From: Hymenobacter sp. 15J16-1T3B
GTDB taxonomy: Bacteria; Bacteroidota; Bacteroidia; Cytophagales; Hymenobacteraceae
Direction of reading: 5' to 3'
NCBI RefSeq assembly: GCF_020711235.1
Contig: NZ_JAJFAV010000014.1
Span: 104,533-168,532, forward strand
Length of the DNA stretch: 64,000 nt
A program made the position numbers and the translations under genes. Shown here piece after piece: positions 44,240 through 52,938 of this stretch (position 1 is the first letter of the stretch; each line of letters opens with the position of its first letter). The notes below the pieces were generated by a model. That model saw only the letters and a program-made list of their open reading frames with translations. It did no database searches and was not told the DNA's origin.

Positions 44240-44252
44240 GCATTGCGCCCGT

Positions 44253-44270
44253 CCTCCATTCGGGTGGAGG
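44253..44270. promoter_or_regulatory. Inverted repeat CCTCCA-N6-TGGAGG (copy 2 of 2)
   Basis: CCTCCA at 44253-44258 and TGGAGG at 44265-44270. It is identical in both arms to copy 1 and offset by 31 bp, close to three helical turns. Confidence 0.5.
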
Positions 44271-44730
44271 GTAGGGCTGCGGGTGCTGCCGGGGCAGGAG
44301 CTTGGCCGCAACGCCCAAACCAGGTTTTTCCCGTGATGGGAGCTTTTTTAGGGTTGATTATCAGCTCCGCAACCAAGCTGGCATCTTTTTCGGATACCCG
44401 CACCTGCCCCGCTATTAGACCGGCTAGGGCACCTTTCGCAGTGGGTAGCCGACGGCCGCTGCCCCGCTCAGAAGCTAGAAAGCTCGTCTGGAGTGGCCGC
44501 ACGGCAAAGCCAACGACGTTATGATGACACCCCCACAGCAGCAAGGCCTGGTCAGCAGATTGAGGGGCAGGGCTCCGGCGGGCGACCCGCCGGCCCGCGC
44601 CCCATGCTGCGGGGGAGCAATGCTGCCGGCCGCGGCTGTTCGTGCCGCCGTCAACCCTTACTCGTTCCTGACCGAGGCGCTGAACAACCCGATTCCGCGG
44701 GGACAACAGCCCAATTCATCGGCACCGCTC
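44271..44730. other. Upstream region without a recognised gene
   Basis: 460 bp between the regulator promoter region and the AraC gene. ORFs run through it on both strands, including an in-frame upstream extension of the AraC gene from 44521, but they show no domain. An AT-rich patch lies at 44187-44220, just left of this stretch. Confidence 0.4.
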
Positions 44731-45606
44731 ATGACCATGCTTCTTCCGCTGGCTGCTCTGCGCCATGATAATCAGTTGTTTCAGCTGCGCGAGCTAGGCC
44801 TCCCCGCCGACTGCCAGCAGTGGCAGCACCAGCCCGCGCATTCCGTGCTCTGGATTCGGGAGGGCGCCGGCCGCTGCGAAATGGCCGCGGGTGCCGCGCC
44901 GTTTGCCGCCCGCACGCTGCTGTTTTGCCCGCCCCATCAGCCGTTTCGGCTCTTGCCCGCCGAGGGCACGACCCTGCGCGGGGTGGCCCTGCACTTCGGC
45001 CTGGATTTCTGTTGCCCGGAGAGCGGCGCCGCCGATGACTCCGAGCTGCTGTTCCGCGCGGCCGCCGGTCCGGTGGTGTTGCACGTCGATGCGGCGGCGG
45101 AGGCCGCTTTGGCCCACGTAGTAGCCATGTTGCGGGAGGAGCTGCTCCGGCCAGCCCTGGCCCAGGACGACATGCTGCGGGCTTACCTGCGCATCCTGCT
45201 CATCCGCGCGTCCCGGCTCCGGCAGGAGCAAGTGGCGGCCACCTGGTGCGGAAGCCCGGTGCCGCTCGTGCTCCAGCAGCTCGAAAAGCTGATTGAGCAG
45301 CACTACCACCAGAAGCATACCTCCGCCGACTACGCCGACCTGCTCAACCTGACTCCCAAGACCTTGGCCAAGCTGGTGCGCGTGCATTACCGCCGCACCC
45401 TGACGGAAGTCATTCAGGCGCGCATTGTGCTGGAAGCCAAGCGCCTGCTCTTTTGGACCAACAAATCGGTCAAGGAAATTGCGTTTGCCCTGGGCTTCAA
45501 CGACCCGTACTACTTCAGCCGCTTTTTCAAGAATACCACCAGCCTGGCCCCCCAGCAGTACCGCCGCGCGGCCGGTGCCCGGCGCCTGCCCGGTGTGCCG
45601 GCCTGA
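44731..45606 (+). CDS. AraC-family transcriptional regulator
   Basis: 291 residues from the ATG at 44731 (MTMLLPLAALRHDNQLFQLR); 70 upstream in-frame codons are low-complexity and probably untranslated. The N-terminal cupin-like ligand domain (about 30-150) has VLWIREGAGRCEMAAG. The C-terminal double HTH (about 185-285) has LLNLTPKTLAKLVRVHYRRT and VKEIAFALGFNDPYYFSRFF, with FKNTTSLAPQQYRR. The target is unknown; the phased direct repeat at 41387 is a possible site. Confidence 0.92.
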   Translation: MTMLLPLAALRHDNQLFQLRELGLPADCQQWQHQPAHSVLWIREGAGRCEMAAGAAPFAARTLLFCPPHQPFRLLPAEGTTLRGVALHFGLDFCCPESGAADDSELLFRAAAGPVVLHVDAAAEAALAHVVAMLREELLRPALAQDDMLRAYLRILLIRASRLRQEQVAATWCGSPVPLVLQQLEKLIEQHYHQKHTSADYADLLNLTPKTLAKLVRVHYRRTLTEVIQARIVLEAKRLLFWTNKSVKEIAFALGFNDPYYFSRFFKNTTSLAPQQYRRAAGARRLPGVPA

Positions 45607-45619
45607 GCAGCCGCCGCGC

Positions 45620-46192
45620 TTACTGCATGTTGCGCCGGACGCGACTCAGAGTTTCGGTGGTCATGCCCAGGTAGGAGGCCACCATGTGCTGGGGAAGGCG
45701 CAAGGCAAACCCGGGAAACTGCTGCAAAAACGCCCGGTATTTCTCCTCGGCCGAGTAGCTGATGGCCGCGTGAATGCGGTTCTGCGAGGCCGTCAGGCTG
45801 CGGTAGATGATGGTGTTGATGACCTGATCGAACACCGGCAGCGCCCGGCGCAGCTCGTCGAAGTCCTGCTTGTGGATGAGCAGGACCGTGGAGGGCTCGA
45901 TGGCCTCGATGGTGTAGCGGGCCGGTTCGCCCGACGCCAGGCTTTGCTGGTCGCCCGCCCACCAGTTTTCCACCGAAAAGTTGATGATGTGCTCCGCGCC
46001 CTTGGCGTCGGTGGCGTAGGTGCGCAGGCCGCCGTGGGTCACGAAGGCGTTGTACGTCCACACGTCGCCGGCCCGCAGCAGCACCTCGCGTTTGCGCAGG
46101 GCCTTGAGCTGGCTCACGGCCTCGATGCGCTGCAACTCGGCGGGCGTGAAGTCCGCCTTGCTCAGCAGGTATTTCGCAAACACATCAAACAT
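45620..46192 (-). CDS. Crp/Fnr-family regulator
   Basis: 190 residues. The cyclic-nucleotide-binding beta-roll (about 15-120) has LKALRKREVLLRAGDVWTYN, AFVTHGGLRTYA and FSVENWWAGD. The C-terminal HTH (about 145-190) has FALRLPQHMVASYLGMTTET and LSRVRRNMQ. The wing is short. No Cys cluster for an iron-sulfur centre is present, so it is not an Fnr-type oxygen sensor. A 51-nt interrupted palindrome covers its leader (46199-46249), 7 bp from the ATG. It is convergent with the AraC gene. Confidence 0.92.
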   Translation of the reverse strand: MFDVFAKYLLSKADFTPAELQRIEAVSQLKALRKREVLLRAGDVWTYNAFVTHGGLRTYATDAKGAEHIINFSVENWWAGDQQSLASGEPARYTIEAIEPSTVLLIHKQDFDELRRALPVFDQVINTIIYRSLTASQNRIHAAISYSAEEKYRAFLQQFPGFALRLPQHMVASYLGMTTETLSRVRRNMQ

Positions 46193-46198
46193 AACAGC

Positions 46199-46249
46199 AA
46201 CGCCCGGGGCCAGCGCAAATAAATAGCTTTTGCGCTAGTCCCGGGCGTT
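46199..46249. promoter_or_regulatory. Interrupted palindrome in the leader of the Crp-family gene
   Basis: Outer arms AACGCCCGGG (46199-46208) and CCCGGGCGTT (46240-46249), a 3x3 internal loop, inner arms AGCGCAAA (46212-46219) and TTTGCGCT (46229-46236), loop 46220-46228. Almost the whole leader next to the ATG can fold, so it may be an operator or an RNA hairpin hiding the ribosome site. Confidence 0.7.
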
Positions 46250-46595
46250 AGCCGCCGAGTTTGCACCAGCACTGATGCCGGTAGCCGGAGGCATTCTGGG
46301 CTGGTGAGGTTCGTCGGAGCGGGTTGCTCAGCCACCAGCAGTGGCCCAAAAAACCGCCGGCCCGACGCCAAACCCGCCGGCCCGGCAGCGGGATTATGCA
46401 CACTGAGTCAGCTGCTTGGCCTTGATGGCGGCGCAGGCGGCGACAAACTCCTGGCCGGTGCCTTCGGCCACGGCGTGGAGCGGGTCGCGCAGGGGCCGGG
46501 TGCCGTCCGGCGCTGCCCGCCGCCCCTCCGGAGGTTAATCAACTGGCGCGCCAGCCGGTTTAGGCTCTGAACCCCGTTTCCCCACTTCGTTTTCC
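46250..46595. other. Intergenic region, possible short remnant
   Basis: On the minus strand 46395-46530 reads GTRPLRDPLHAVAEGTGQ, then EFVAACAAIKAKQLTQCA-stop, which looks like the C-terminus of a real protein without its start; family not recognised. CCGCCGGCCCG occurs twice as a direct repeat near 46351-46384. Confidence 0.4.
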
Positions 46596-47222
46596 ATGCA
46601 CCAAGAACCCATCCGCAGCGCCGGCCGGCCGCTGGATTCCGCCGCCCAGGCCCTCATTTTGCTCCACGGCCGGGGCGGCAGCGCGGCCGATATCCTGTCG
46701 CTGGCCCAGCACCTGCACGTGGCCGATTTTGCCCTGCTCGCGCCCCAGGCCACCCAACATACGTGGTATCCGTTTTCTTTTCTGGCCCCGCCCGCCCAAA
46801 ACGAGCCCTGGCTGAGCGACGCGCTGGTGGCCGTGGGCCGGGCCGTGGCCGAAGCCGAGCGGCACAACATTCGGAAGGAGCGCATCTACTTGCTGGGCTT
46901 CTCGCAGGGCGCCTGCCTCACGCTGGAATACGTGGCCCGGCACGCGGCCCGCTACGGCGGTGTGGCTGCCTTCACCGGCGGCCTCATCGGCGACCAGCTT
47001 TACCCCGCCAATTACACCGGCGACTTTTCCGGCACGCCCATCTACCTCGGCAGCAGCGACCCGGACCCGCACGTGCCCGCCGAGCGGGTGCGCGCCTCCG
47101 CCCAGTTGCTGCGCGGCCTGGGTGCCGCCGTCACCGAGCAGATTTACCCGAACATGGGCCACACCATCACCGCCCAAGAAATCGGGGAAGCCAACCGGCT
47201 GCTGTTCGACGCGGCCCCGTAG
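46596..47222 (+). CDS. Carboxylesterase/phospholipase, MhqD-like
   Basis: 208 residues. LYPLA/YpfH-type serine hydrolase: ILLHGRGGSAADIL (oxyanion), LLGFSQGACLTLEY (nucleophile Ser near residue 111), acid Asp in YLGSSDPDPHVPAE, His in NMGHTITAQEI. Length is typical. The next gene encodes a ring-cleaving dioxygenase; the same pair occurs as mhqD/mhqO in Bacillus, where it answers quinone stress. A shared role in hydroquinone detoxification is inferred from this. Confidence 0.9.
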   Translation: MHQEPIRSAGRPLDSAAQALILLHGRGGSAADILSLAQHLHVADFALLAPQATQHTWYPFSFLAPPAQNEPWLSDALVAVGRAVAEAERHNIRKERIYLLGFSQGACLTLEYVARHAARYGGVAAFTGGLIGDQLYPANYTGDFSGTPIYLGSSDPDPHVPAERVRASAQLLRGLGAAVTEQIYPNMGHTITAQEIGEANRLLFDAAP

Positions 47223-47361
47223 CTGCGGGCGGTTACCGCCCCGGTGGTCTGAGGCCTCCACGTCGCCGACCCATTACCGATGACCGGCCTGCTCAGGGCG
47301 CCGCCACCCGGCGCTCCACCGGGCGCGTTCCTCCCTTTTTCAACTTCTCATTTTTACCGCT

Positions 47362-48312
47362 ATGGAACCTCGCATTCTGGGCCTGCACCACGTCACGGCC
47401 ATTGCCGGCCAGGCCCGCCGCAACTTCGACTTCTACTCCCAGGTGCTGGGCCTGCGCTTTTTGAAGAAAACCGTCAACTTCGACGACCCGGGCACCTACC
47501 ACTTCTACTTCGGCGACGAAACCGGCTCGGCGGGCACCATTCTCACGTTCTTCCCCTGGGAACATATCACGCCGGGCCGGCGCGGCACCGGGCAGGCCAC
47601 CGAAATCGGCTATGCCGTGCCCGCGGGCAGCCTGGAGTTCTGGCTGCAGCGCTTCGAGCAGCGCGGCATTATCTACAACAAGCCCGCCGAGAAGTTCGGC
47701 GAGCAGTACCTGACCTTCCTCGACCCGGACGGGCTGAAATTCGAGCTCATCGTGCCGAAAACCGCCGACCCGCGCACGCCCTGGACCACCGCCGACGTGG
47801 GCGCCGACGTGGCCACGCGCGGCTTCCACACCGTCACGCTCACGCTGGCCAATATCAAAGCCACCGCGGAGGTGCTCACCGACGTGTTCGGCTACCGCTT
47901 GGCGGAGCAGCACGTGAACCGCTACCGCTTCGCCACCGACGCGGTGCCCACCGCCAACTTCATCGACCTGGTGGAGGCGCCCGGCGAGGCCCGCAGCGTG
48001 ACGGCCGGCGGCTCGGTGCACCACATTGCCTTCCGCGTGCCGGACGACGCGGCCGAGTTGCATTTCCGCCAGAAGCTGCTCGCCAAAGGCCTGCAGCCCA
48101 CGCCGCAAATCGACCGGGACTACTTCCACTCGGTGTACTTCCGCGAGCCGGGCGGCGTGCTCTTCGAAATTGCCACCGACAACCCCGGTTTCACCGTCGA
48201 CGAGCCGCTGGCCGAGCTGGGAACCGGCCTGAAGCTGCCCAAGCAGCACGAGCACCTGCGCGCCCAGTTGGAGGCCCACCTGCCGCCCATCCCGGCGCCG
48301 CTGGTGCGGTAG
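47362..48312 (+). CDS. Ring-cleaving dioxygenase, MhqO-like (VOC superfamily)
   Basis: 316 residues with tandem VOC (glyoxalase/extradiol dioxygenase) modules: residues about 4-130 (ILGLHHVTAIAGQARRNFDF, VLGLRFLKKTVNFDD) and 150-290 (RGFHTVTLTLANIKATAEVL, VHHIAFRVPDD, GGVLFEIATDNPGF). Metal ligands are His in LHHVT and VHHIAF and Glu in VLFEIA. It uses Fe(II) to open hydroquinone-type rings. It is preceded by 139 bp after the esterase gene and followed by strong hairpins. Confidence 0.92.
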   Translation: MEPRILGLHHVTAIAGQARRNFDFYSQVLGLRFLKKTVNFDDPGTYHFYFGDETGSAGTILTFFPWEHITPGRRGTGQATEIGYAVPAGSLEFWLQRFEQRGIIYNKPAEKFGEQYLTFLDPDGLKFELIVPKTADPRTPWTTADVGADVATRGFHTVTLTLANIKATAEVLTDVFGYRLAEQHVNRYRFATDAVPTANFIDLVEAPGEARSVTAGGSVHHIAFRVPDDAAELHFRQKLLAKGLQPTPQIDRDYFHSVYFREPGGVLFEIATDNPGFTVDEPLAELGTGLKLPKQHEHLRAQLEAHLPPIPAPLVR

Positions 48313-48391
48313 GAGCAGAAGGGGGAAACCAGCCCGTCCTGGCGAGCTACGCCAGCGCAACCATGGACGCTGCGGTTGTACGCTGTTCCCC

Positions 48392-48416
48392 GCTGTTTCA
48401 TGACCTGTGAAACAGC
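48392..48416. terminator. Hairpin upstream of the main terminator
   Basis: GCTGTTTCA and TGAAACAGC form a 9-bp stem with loop TGACCTG, followed by AAAAA, which becomes TTTTT on the minus strand. It may serve the convergent minus-strand gene ending at 48473. Confidence 0.7.
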
Positions 48417-48418
48417 AA

Positions 48419-48451
48419 AAAGGCCGCGCACCCAGCAGGTGCGCGGCCTTT
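48419..48451. terminator. Strong bidirectional intrinsic terminator
   Basis: 14-bp perfect stem AAAGGCCGCGCACC / GGTGCGCGGCCTTT with 5-nt loop CAGCA between convergent genes (stops 48312 and 48473). Confidence 0.85.
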
Positions 48452-48472
48452 CGCGTTGCTTCGGGTTTCGGC

Positions 48473-49636
48473 CTACCGTACGGAGCCGATGTTCCAGTGG
48501 GTGAAGGTGGTGAAGCCTAGGAAAGTTTTGTCGCCGGGGGCGCCGTAGGGGGCCTGGCGGTTGCGCAGGGAGGCCAGCTTGGCGGTGCGGTAGTAGTTGT
48601 AGGCCGTTTCCACGCCGGGGAAAATCTGGCTGCCCGAGCAGTTGCGGGTGTAGTTGCCGGCCGCCGCGTCCTCGAACTTCTCGAAGTTGCGGCGAATCTG
48701 CTCGTTTTGAGCCGCGTACAGAGCCGTATTGCCCTGGATGCGGGCCGTTTCGGCGGCGTACACCATGGCGCAGAGCGTGTACTGCGGATGCACGCAGTCC
48801 CGGTCGCGCTGCTCCTTCAGGGCGCCGTCGGAGTAGGTCAGCTGGGGCATGATCTGCAGCAGGTAGTCGTAGCCCGAATCGTACACGGTGGTGCTGTTGA
48901 ACCACACGCCCAGGGCCATTTTGGCGTAGCAGTAGGAGGCCTGCCAGTTGTTGATGTCGCCGATGGCGCCGGGAATGTTGTTGACGTAGTTGTTTTTCAG
49001 GTTGTTGAGGAAGTCCGAGAACTTGTTGATGTCGGTGCTCGACCAGCCCGCCCCCGTGCCGTTGACCTGGTAGTAGCGGATGATTTCGCCGGCGGCCACG
49101 AACGACGGGGCCACCCAGGCGGCTTCCAGGTAGGTCTGCCGAAACTCCGTGGGGCTGCCGTCGGGCTTGGGCGCGGTGTCGTAGCGCTGGAAGTTGTAGG
49201 CGTAGCCGTTCAAAATCTGCTTGGCCTGCCCGGCGTAAGTGGCGTTGCCGGTTTTCACCCAGCGCAGGGCACAAGCGTAGGCCAAGATGGCGTCGCGCCG
49301 GATCTGGTCTTCGGTGGGGCTGCCGCCGCTGCCCACCGCGTACACCACGCTCGGGAAGGAGGTAGGCACCGCGTACTGGTTCATGTAGTCGACCACTTTG
49401 TTGTAGCCGCCCGTGCGGGTGGCGTCGCCCCCGTTGACCTGGGCGGCAATCAGATCGAGGCTGGCGCGGCTGTTGACCACGCCGGGGTGCACGAAAGTGG
49501 TGATGGTGGAATCGGCGGTGCTGCTCAGGGCCTCCTCGGGCTTCGCCGCGTCATTCTTCTGGCAGCCCGAGAGGGCAACAAAAGTCAGGGCCAGTCCCAG
49601 GCGGGACAAGCGGGTGAGCATGGAAATGTGCATCAT
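48473..49636 (-). CDS. Alginate-lyase-family lipoprotein (third of the locus)
   Basis: 387 residues from the ATG at 49636. Lipobox in LTFVALSGCQK, so it is probably anchored in a membrane and faces the periplasm or cell surface. Alpha/alpha-toroid alginate-lyase-like domain (PF05426 type): HPGVVNSRASLDLIAAQVNG, ILAYACALRWVKTGNATYAG, INNWQASYCYAKMALGVW, and the C-terminal GVETAYNYYRTAKL. It probably cleaves a uronate-containing glycan by beta-elimination. It is separated from the GH88 gene by 426 bp with its own LacI-type operator (49741-49756), so it has its own promoter but the same presumed regulator. Confidence 0.88.
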   Translation of the reverse strand: MMHISMLTRLSRLGLALTFVALSGCQKNDAAKPEEALSSTADSTITTFVHPGVVNSRASLDLIAAQVNGGDATRTGGYNKVVDYMNQYAVPTSFPSVVYAVGSGGSPTEDQIRRDAILAYACALRWVKTGNATYAGQAKQILNGYAYNFQRYDTAPKPDGSPTEFRQTYLEAAWVAPSFVAAGEIIRYYQVNGTGAGWSSTDINKFSDFLNNLKNNYVNNIPGAIGDINNWQASYCYAKMALGVWFNSTTVYDSGYDYLLQIMPQLTYSDGALKEQRDRDCVHPQYTLCAMVYAAETARIQGNTALYAAQNEQIRRNFEKFEDAAAGNYTRNCSGSQIFPGVETAYNYYRTAKLASLRNRQAPYGAPGDKTFLGFTTFTHWNIGSVR

Positions 49637-50062
49637 GGTTGTGGTGGGATTGGGAATGCGTGAAGGGCGGTTGTCCGGAAAGCGCAAAGGGAAATTCGGG
49701 CTTTTTCAGGCCATTGGTGCCTGAATCACCGGCTTTATTCGCGTAATCGTTTACGCTGGAGGAACATTGCGCATCAGGTGTCGAAAGCTGATTTGTTCAA
49801 TTCTGCTCGTCTTTTTGGGCGCTGTCATCCCGAGCCCAAACGAAGCGCCTCCCTCGCGCCCAGCACCGCCGCTAATGCCAATGAGCAAATGCTAATCCGC
49901 TAAACGACCAAGCGCAGCCACCTTGCCCCACACGATTGGGCGGTAGTAGCTGCGCTTCTTAGTTGGTGCAAGCTTAGAGGAATGTCCTTGGCTGCGCCTT
50001 CCCTCGGTCCGCTGCGCTCAGCAGGACAGGGGGCTTCAGCTCGAACTTAAGACCGCCCTACG
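49637..50062. other. Intergenic region with LacI operator
   Basis: Contains the operator-like palindrome 49741-49756 and short repeats, among them CTGTCATCCCGAG near 49821 (a common intergenic repeat start) and CGCTGCGCTCAGCAGGACAG near 50008. No gene is seen. Confidence 0.5.
49741..49756. promoter_or_regulatory. LacI-type operator before the third lyase gene
   Basis: GCGTAATCGTTTACGC: arms GCGTAA/TTACGC around TCGT. Read on the minus strand, GTAAACGATTACGCGAATAA matches GCAAACGTTTACGTAAATAA before susC at 16 of 20 positions, so the operator and the distance to the following AATAA are both conserved. Confidence 0.65.
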
Positions 50063-51310
50063 CTACAGCTTGGCCTGGCTGCCGGTGTCGAGCACCTTGG
50101 CGCCGGCGGCCAGGTTCTTGCGGCGCTGCAGGGCTTCGAGGAAGTAGTAGTCGGCGTAAATCAGCGGCACGTCGATTTCGCTGTTGGCGGGCTTGTGACC
50201 AGTGCTGTGCAGCAGCAGGAAGCCGTGGCTGCCGCCGGGCTTGGCGGTGTAGCTTTTGGCGAGGCTGCGCACCATCTGCTCGGCCTTGTCGCGGTAGAGC
50301 GGACCGCTGGCGGGGCTGTAGGTGCTCAGCTCGTAGAGGGCCGAGGCCATGATGGCGCCGGCCGAAGCGTCGCGTGGGGCGTTGGGCAGGTCGGGGGCGT
50401 TGAAGTCCCAGTAGGGAATCAGGTCCTTGGGCAGGTTGGGGTGGTTGAGGATGAAGCCCGCAATGTGCTCGGCTTGCCGCAGATAGGCTGGGTTGCGGGT
50501 TTCGCGGTAGCACATGGTGAAGCCGTACAGCGCCCAGGCCTGCCCGCGCGCCCAGGCCGATTCGTCGGCGAAGCCCTGGTGCGTCATGCGGCGGCGCACC
50601 TGCCCGGTGGCCGTGTCGTAGTCGACGACGTGGTAGGAGCTGTAGTCGGGCCGGAAGTGGTTGCGCAGGGTCGTGTTGGCGTGCGTGACGGCCAGCTGGT
50701 AGAACGAGGAGTCGCCGCTGAACCGGGTGGCGGCGAAGAGCAGCTCCAGGTTCATCATGTTGTCGATGATGACCGGGTACTGCCAGTTGTCCTTGTGATG
50801 GTCCCAGGAGCGCAGCGTCTTGGTGACGGGCGAGAAGCGGGTGCTGAGCGTGCGCGCCGCCTGCAGAATTACTTCGCGGTAGTGCGCGTCCTGGGTGAGG
50901 CGGTAGCCCTGGCCGAAGGGGCAGTACACCATGAAGCCCAGGTCGTGGGTGGTGCCGTTGGTTTTCTCGGGTTCGATGCGGGCCGAGTACGTGCGGGCGG
51001 CGCTGCGCCAAGCCTCCTGCCCGGTGGCTTCGCTCAGCAGCCAGAGGTAGCCGGGAAAGAACCCGCTGGTCCAGTCGCGGGAGGGCACCACGGCCAGCTC
51101 GCCGGCCGGCGTGAGGCTGCGCGGCGACACCGGCGCGGCCTTGCCGGGCGCCGCGGGCTGGCGCTGAATGGCTTTGGGCACGTCCCGCAGCATCAGCGCG
51201 GCCTGGGTTTCGGCCAGTTTCAGGGCCTTTTTGTGCAGGGCATCCTGGGCCCGGGCCGGGGCCGCCAGCAGCGTCAGGCCCAGGCCGAGGAGTAGCAAAG
51301 TCCGGTTCAT
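50063..51310 (-). CDS. Glycoside hydrolase family 88 (unsaturated glucuronyl hydrolase)
   Basis: 415 residues from the ATG at 51310. Signal peptide MNRTLLLLGLGLTLLAAPAR then AQ. GH88 (alpha/alpha)6 barrel: VVPSRDWTSGFFPGYLWLLS, HDLGFMVYCPFGQGYRLT, WQYPVIIDNMMNLELLFAAT with the catalytic Asp in IDNMMN, and DESAWARGQAWALYGFTMCY. It hydrates the 4,5-unsaturated uronic acid left by lyases and releases it. This fits next to three lyase-family genes and predicts a uronic-acid polysaccharide. Confidence 0.93.
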   Translation of the reverse strand: MNRTLLLLGLGLTLLAAPARAQDALHKKALKLAETQAALMLRDVPKAIQRQPAAPGKAAPVSPRSLTPAGELAVVPSRDWTSGFFPGYLWLLSEATGQEAWRSAARTYSARIEPEKTNGTTHDLGFMVYCPFGQGYRLTQDAHYREVILQAARTLSTRFSPVTKTLRSWDHHKDNWQYPVIIDNMMNLELLFAATRFSGDSSFYQLAVTHANTTLRNHFRPDYSSYHVVDYDTATGQVRRRMTHQGFADESAWARGQAWALYGFTMCYRETRNPAYLRQAEHIAGFILNHPNLPKDLIPYWDFNAPDLPNAPRDASAGAIMASALYELSTYSPASGPLYRDKAEQMVRSLAKSYTAKPGGSHGFLLLHSTGHKPANSEIDVPLIYADYYFLEALQRRKNLAAGAKVLDTGSQAKL

Positions 51311-51402
51311 ATTGGTGGAGTTGGGAAATAACATCGGGTGAGTGGGGGAAGAGGCAGGAGGTGGGGGCTGAAAGCCGGGCGGTAACGCGGGCGGAGCCAG
51401 TG

Positions 51403-52620
51403 CTAGGGCGCGGCCTGGGCGGGCGGTTGGGTCGCCACCGCGGGCAGCCAGAGCAGCGGGTGGCGCACCGGCAGGTTGCGGATGACTTCCTCCACTTCGG
51501 GAGCGTGGTCGAGGCGCTGCCAGGTCTCGAACCAGGGCTGCTGCCCGAACTGCACGGCCCCAAACACCAGGAAGGGCGGCGCCACCGGCCAGTTGTCCCA
51601 GTACATCACGTCGGGCGGCAGGGGCCAGCGGCTTTTGTCGGCCACGAAGGGGTGCAGGTAGGCTATGCCCCGGCGGATGCCGCGGCCGTCGGCGGTCTGG
51701 AAGGCCCAGAGGTCATCCGCCTCGGTGGAGAGAATCTGACAGATGGTGGCCATGGCGTCGAGGTTGAAGAGCGAGTAGCCGTAGGGCTTGGTGCGCTTCA
51801 GCTCCAGCGGGAAGCTCCCGTTGGCGGCCATCTGGGTGGGCAGCAGCACGGTTTTGTACCGCTCGCGGCAGAATTGGAGCAGCTCGGCGTTGCCGGTCAG
51901 GCGGGCAAAGCAGGCCACTTGCATCACCCAGCAAGTGCCGTGGTTGTTCCGGGCGTTCATCTCGTCCTGCCCGTACGGGTGGGTGGTGAGCCAGGTCAGA
52001 TACCGCGCAAACCAGTTCTTGATGCCCGCCAGGTCCTCGGCGCCAAAGGCCCGGGCGCCTTGCATCACTAGCACCCCCTGCGCCACTTCCATGAGCTGAA
52101 TGGTGTCGATGATACCGATGCCGCGGCCGGTGAAGCGGCCCTGAATGGCCTGGGCGTAAAGCAGCGAGGGATTCATCAGCGTGCCCGCATCGAGAAACCA
52201 GGCGCGCAGGTGCCCGAGGGCGTGGCGCACGTACTGCTCGTCGCCGGTAAGCTGGTAGGCCGCGGCCAGCGCCCCCACGATGCGGCTGAAGCGAATCATG
52301 GCCTGGCGGTGGGCCACGAAGTTGTCGGGGTTGGTCAGCCCGTCGCGCTGAATGTAGGGGCCGGTAGGGTGTTGCGGGTCGGGCCACCAGTAGTCGCCCT
52401 CGGAAAAAAAGTCGTGCGGGCCTCCGGCGCTGCGCGGCGAGTGGCTGCTGGTGACGGTGACGGGCGCCTGCTGCAGGGCCCAGGCGGCTTCGCGCAGCAC
52501 GTGGGCGCGCAGCACCTTGGCAGTCTGGCGCACCAGCTTTCGGTCGGGCGGGGCCGCGGCCGGGCTGCGGCTGCCGAGCAGCAGCAAAGCGAACAGGCAC
52601 AGAAGCAAGCGGGAGGTCAT
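51403..52620 (-). CDS. Alginate-lyase-family protein (second of the locus)
   Basis: 405 residues from the ATG at 52620. Signal peptide MTSRLLLCLFALLLLGSRSP then AAA. PF05426-type lyase: PHDFFSEGDYWWPDPQHPTG (substrate-binding Trp/Asp-Pro motif), YIQRDGLTNPDNF, RAWFLDAGTLMNPSLLYAQA, NNHGTCWVMQVACF. The NNHGxxW segment holds the probable catalytic Asn-His pair. It is a clear paralogue of the protein at 56377-57573 (same order of motifs), probably periplasmic. Confidence 0.92.
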   Translation of the reverse strand: MTSRLLLCLFALLLLGSRSPAAAPPDRKLVRQTAKVLRAHVLREAAWALQQAPVTVTSSHSPRSAGGPHDFFSEGDYWWPDPQHPTGPYIQRDGLTNPDNFVAHRQAMIRFSRIVGALAAAYQLTGDEQYVRHALGHLRAWFLDAGTLMNPSLLYAQAIQGRFTGRGIGIIDTIQLMEVAQGVLVMQGARAFGAEDLAGIKNWFARYLTWLTTHPYGQDEMNARNNHGTCWVMQVACFARLTGNAELLQFCRERYKTVLLPTQMAANGSFPLELKRTKPYGYSLFNLDAMATICQILSTEADDLWAFQTADGRGIRRGIAYLHPFVADKSRWPLPPDVMYWDNWPVAPPFLVFGAVQFGQQPWFETWQRLDHAPEVEEVIRNLPVRHPLLWLPAVATQPPAQAAP

Positions 52621-52938
52621 GGCGAAGAGAAGCGGCAGCATTTGCCGGGTAAGTCTGGCCCGCGCGGGCGGGAATCGTTTGAAGAGTAATTCAGGACGCC
52701 ACGTTCAGCTGGCGCCCGCGGACTTTTTCAATGGCACCGTGGCTACCTCCCAATCGGGCGCCCGCGCCGCCGGGGCGACGGACCAGGCCGGCGGTGTTCC
52801 CACGCACCGCGGCTCCGGCGGGTCGCGTCAGCCGGTTTGGCTTGTCTCACTCACGCAGGAAGCGGCAGCGGGCACCCGATGGGTTGCTAGTCAGCAGTGC
52901 GCAGCCGGCGGTTCCGGCGGCGGGTTCGGCGTTGGTGG

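Noticed and set aside
52669..52685. Third LacI operator before the second lyase gene (GAATCGTTTGAAG)
   Set aside because: Only one half-site resembles the consensus, there is no dyad symmetry, and the gene is inside the operon.
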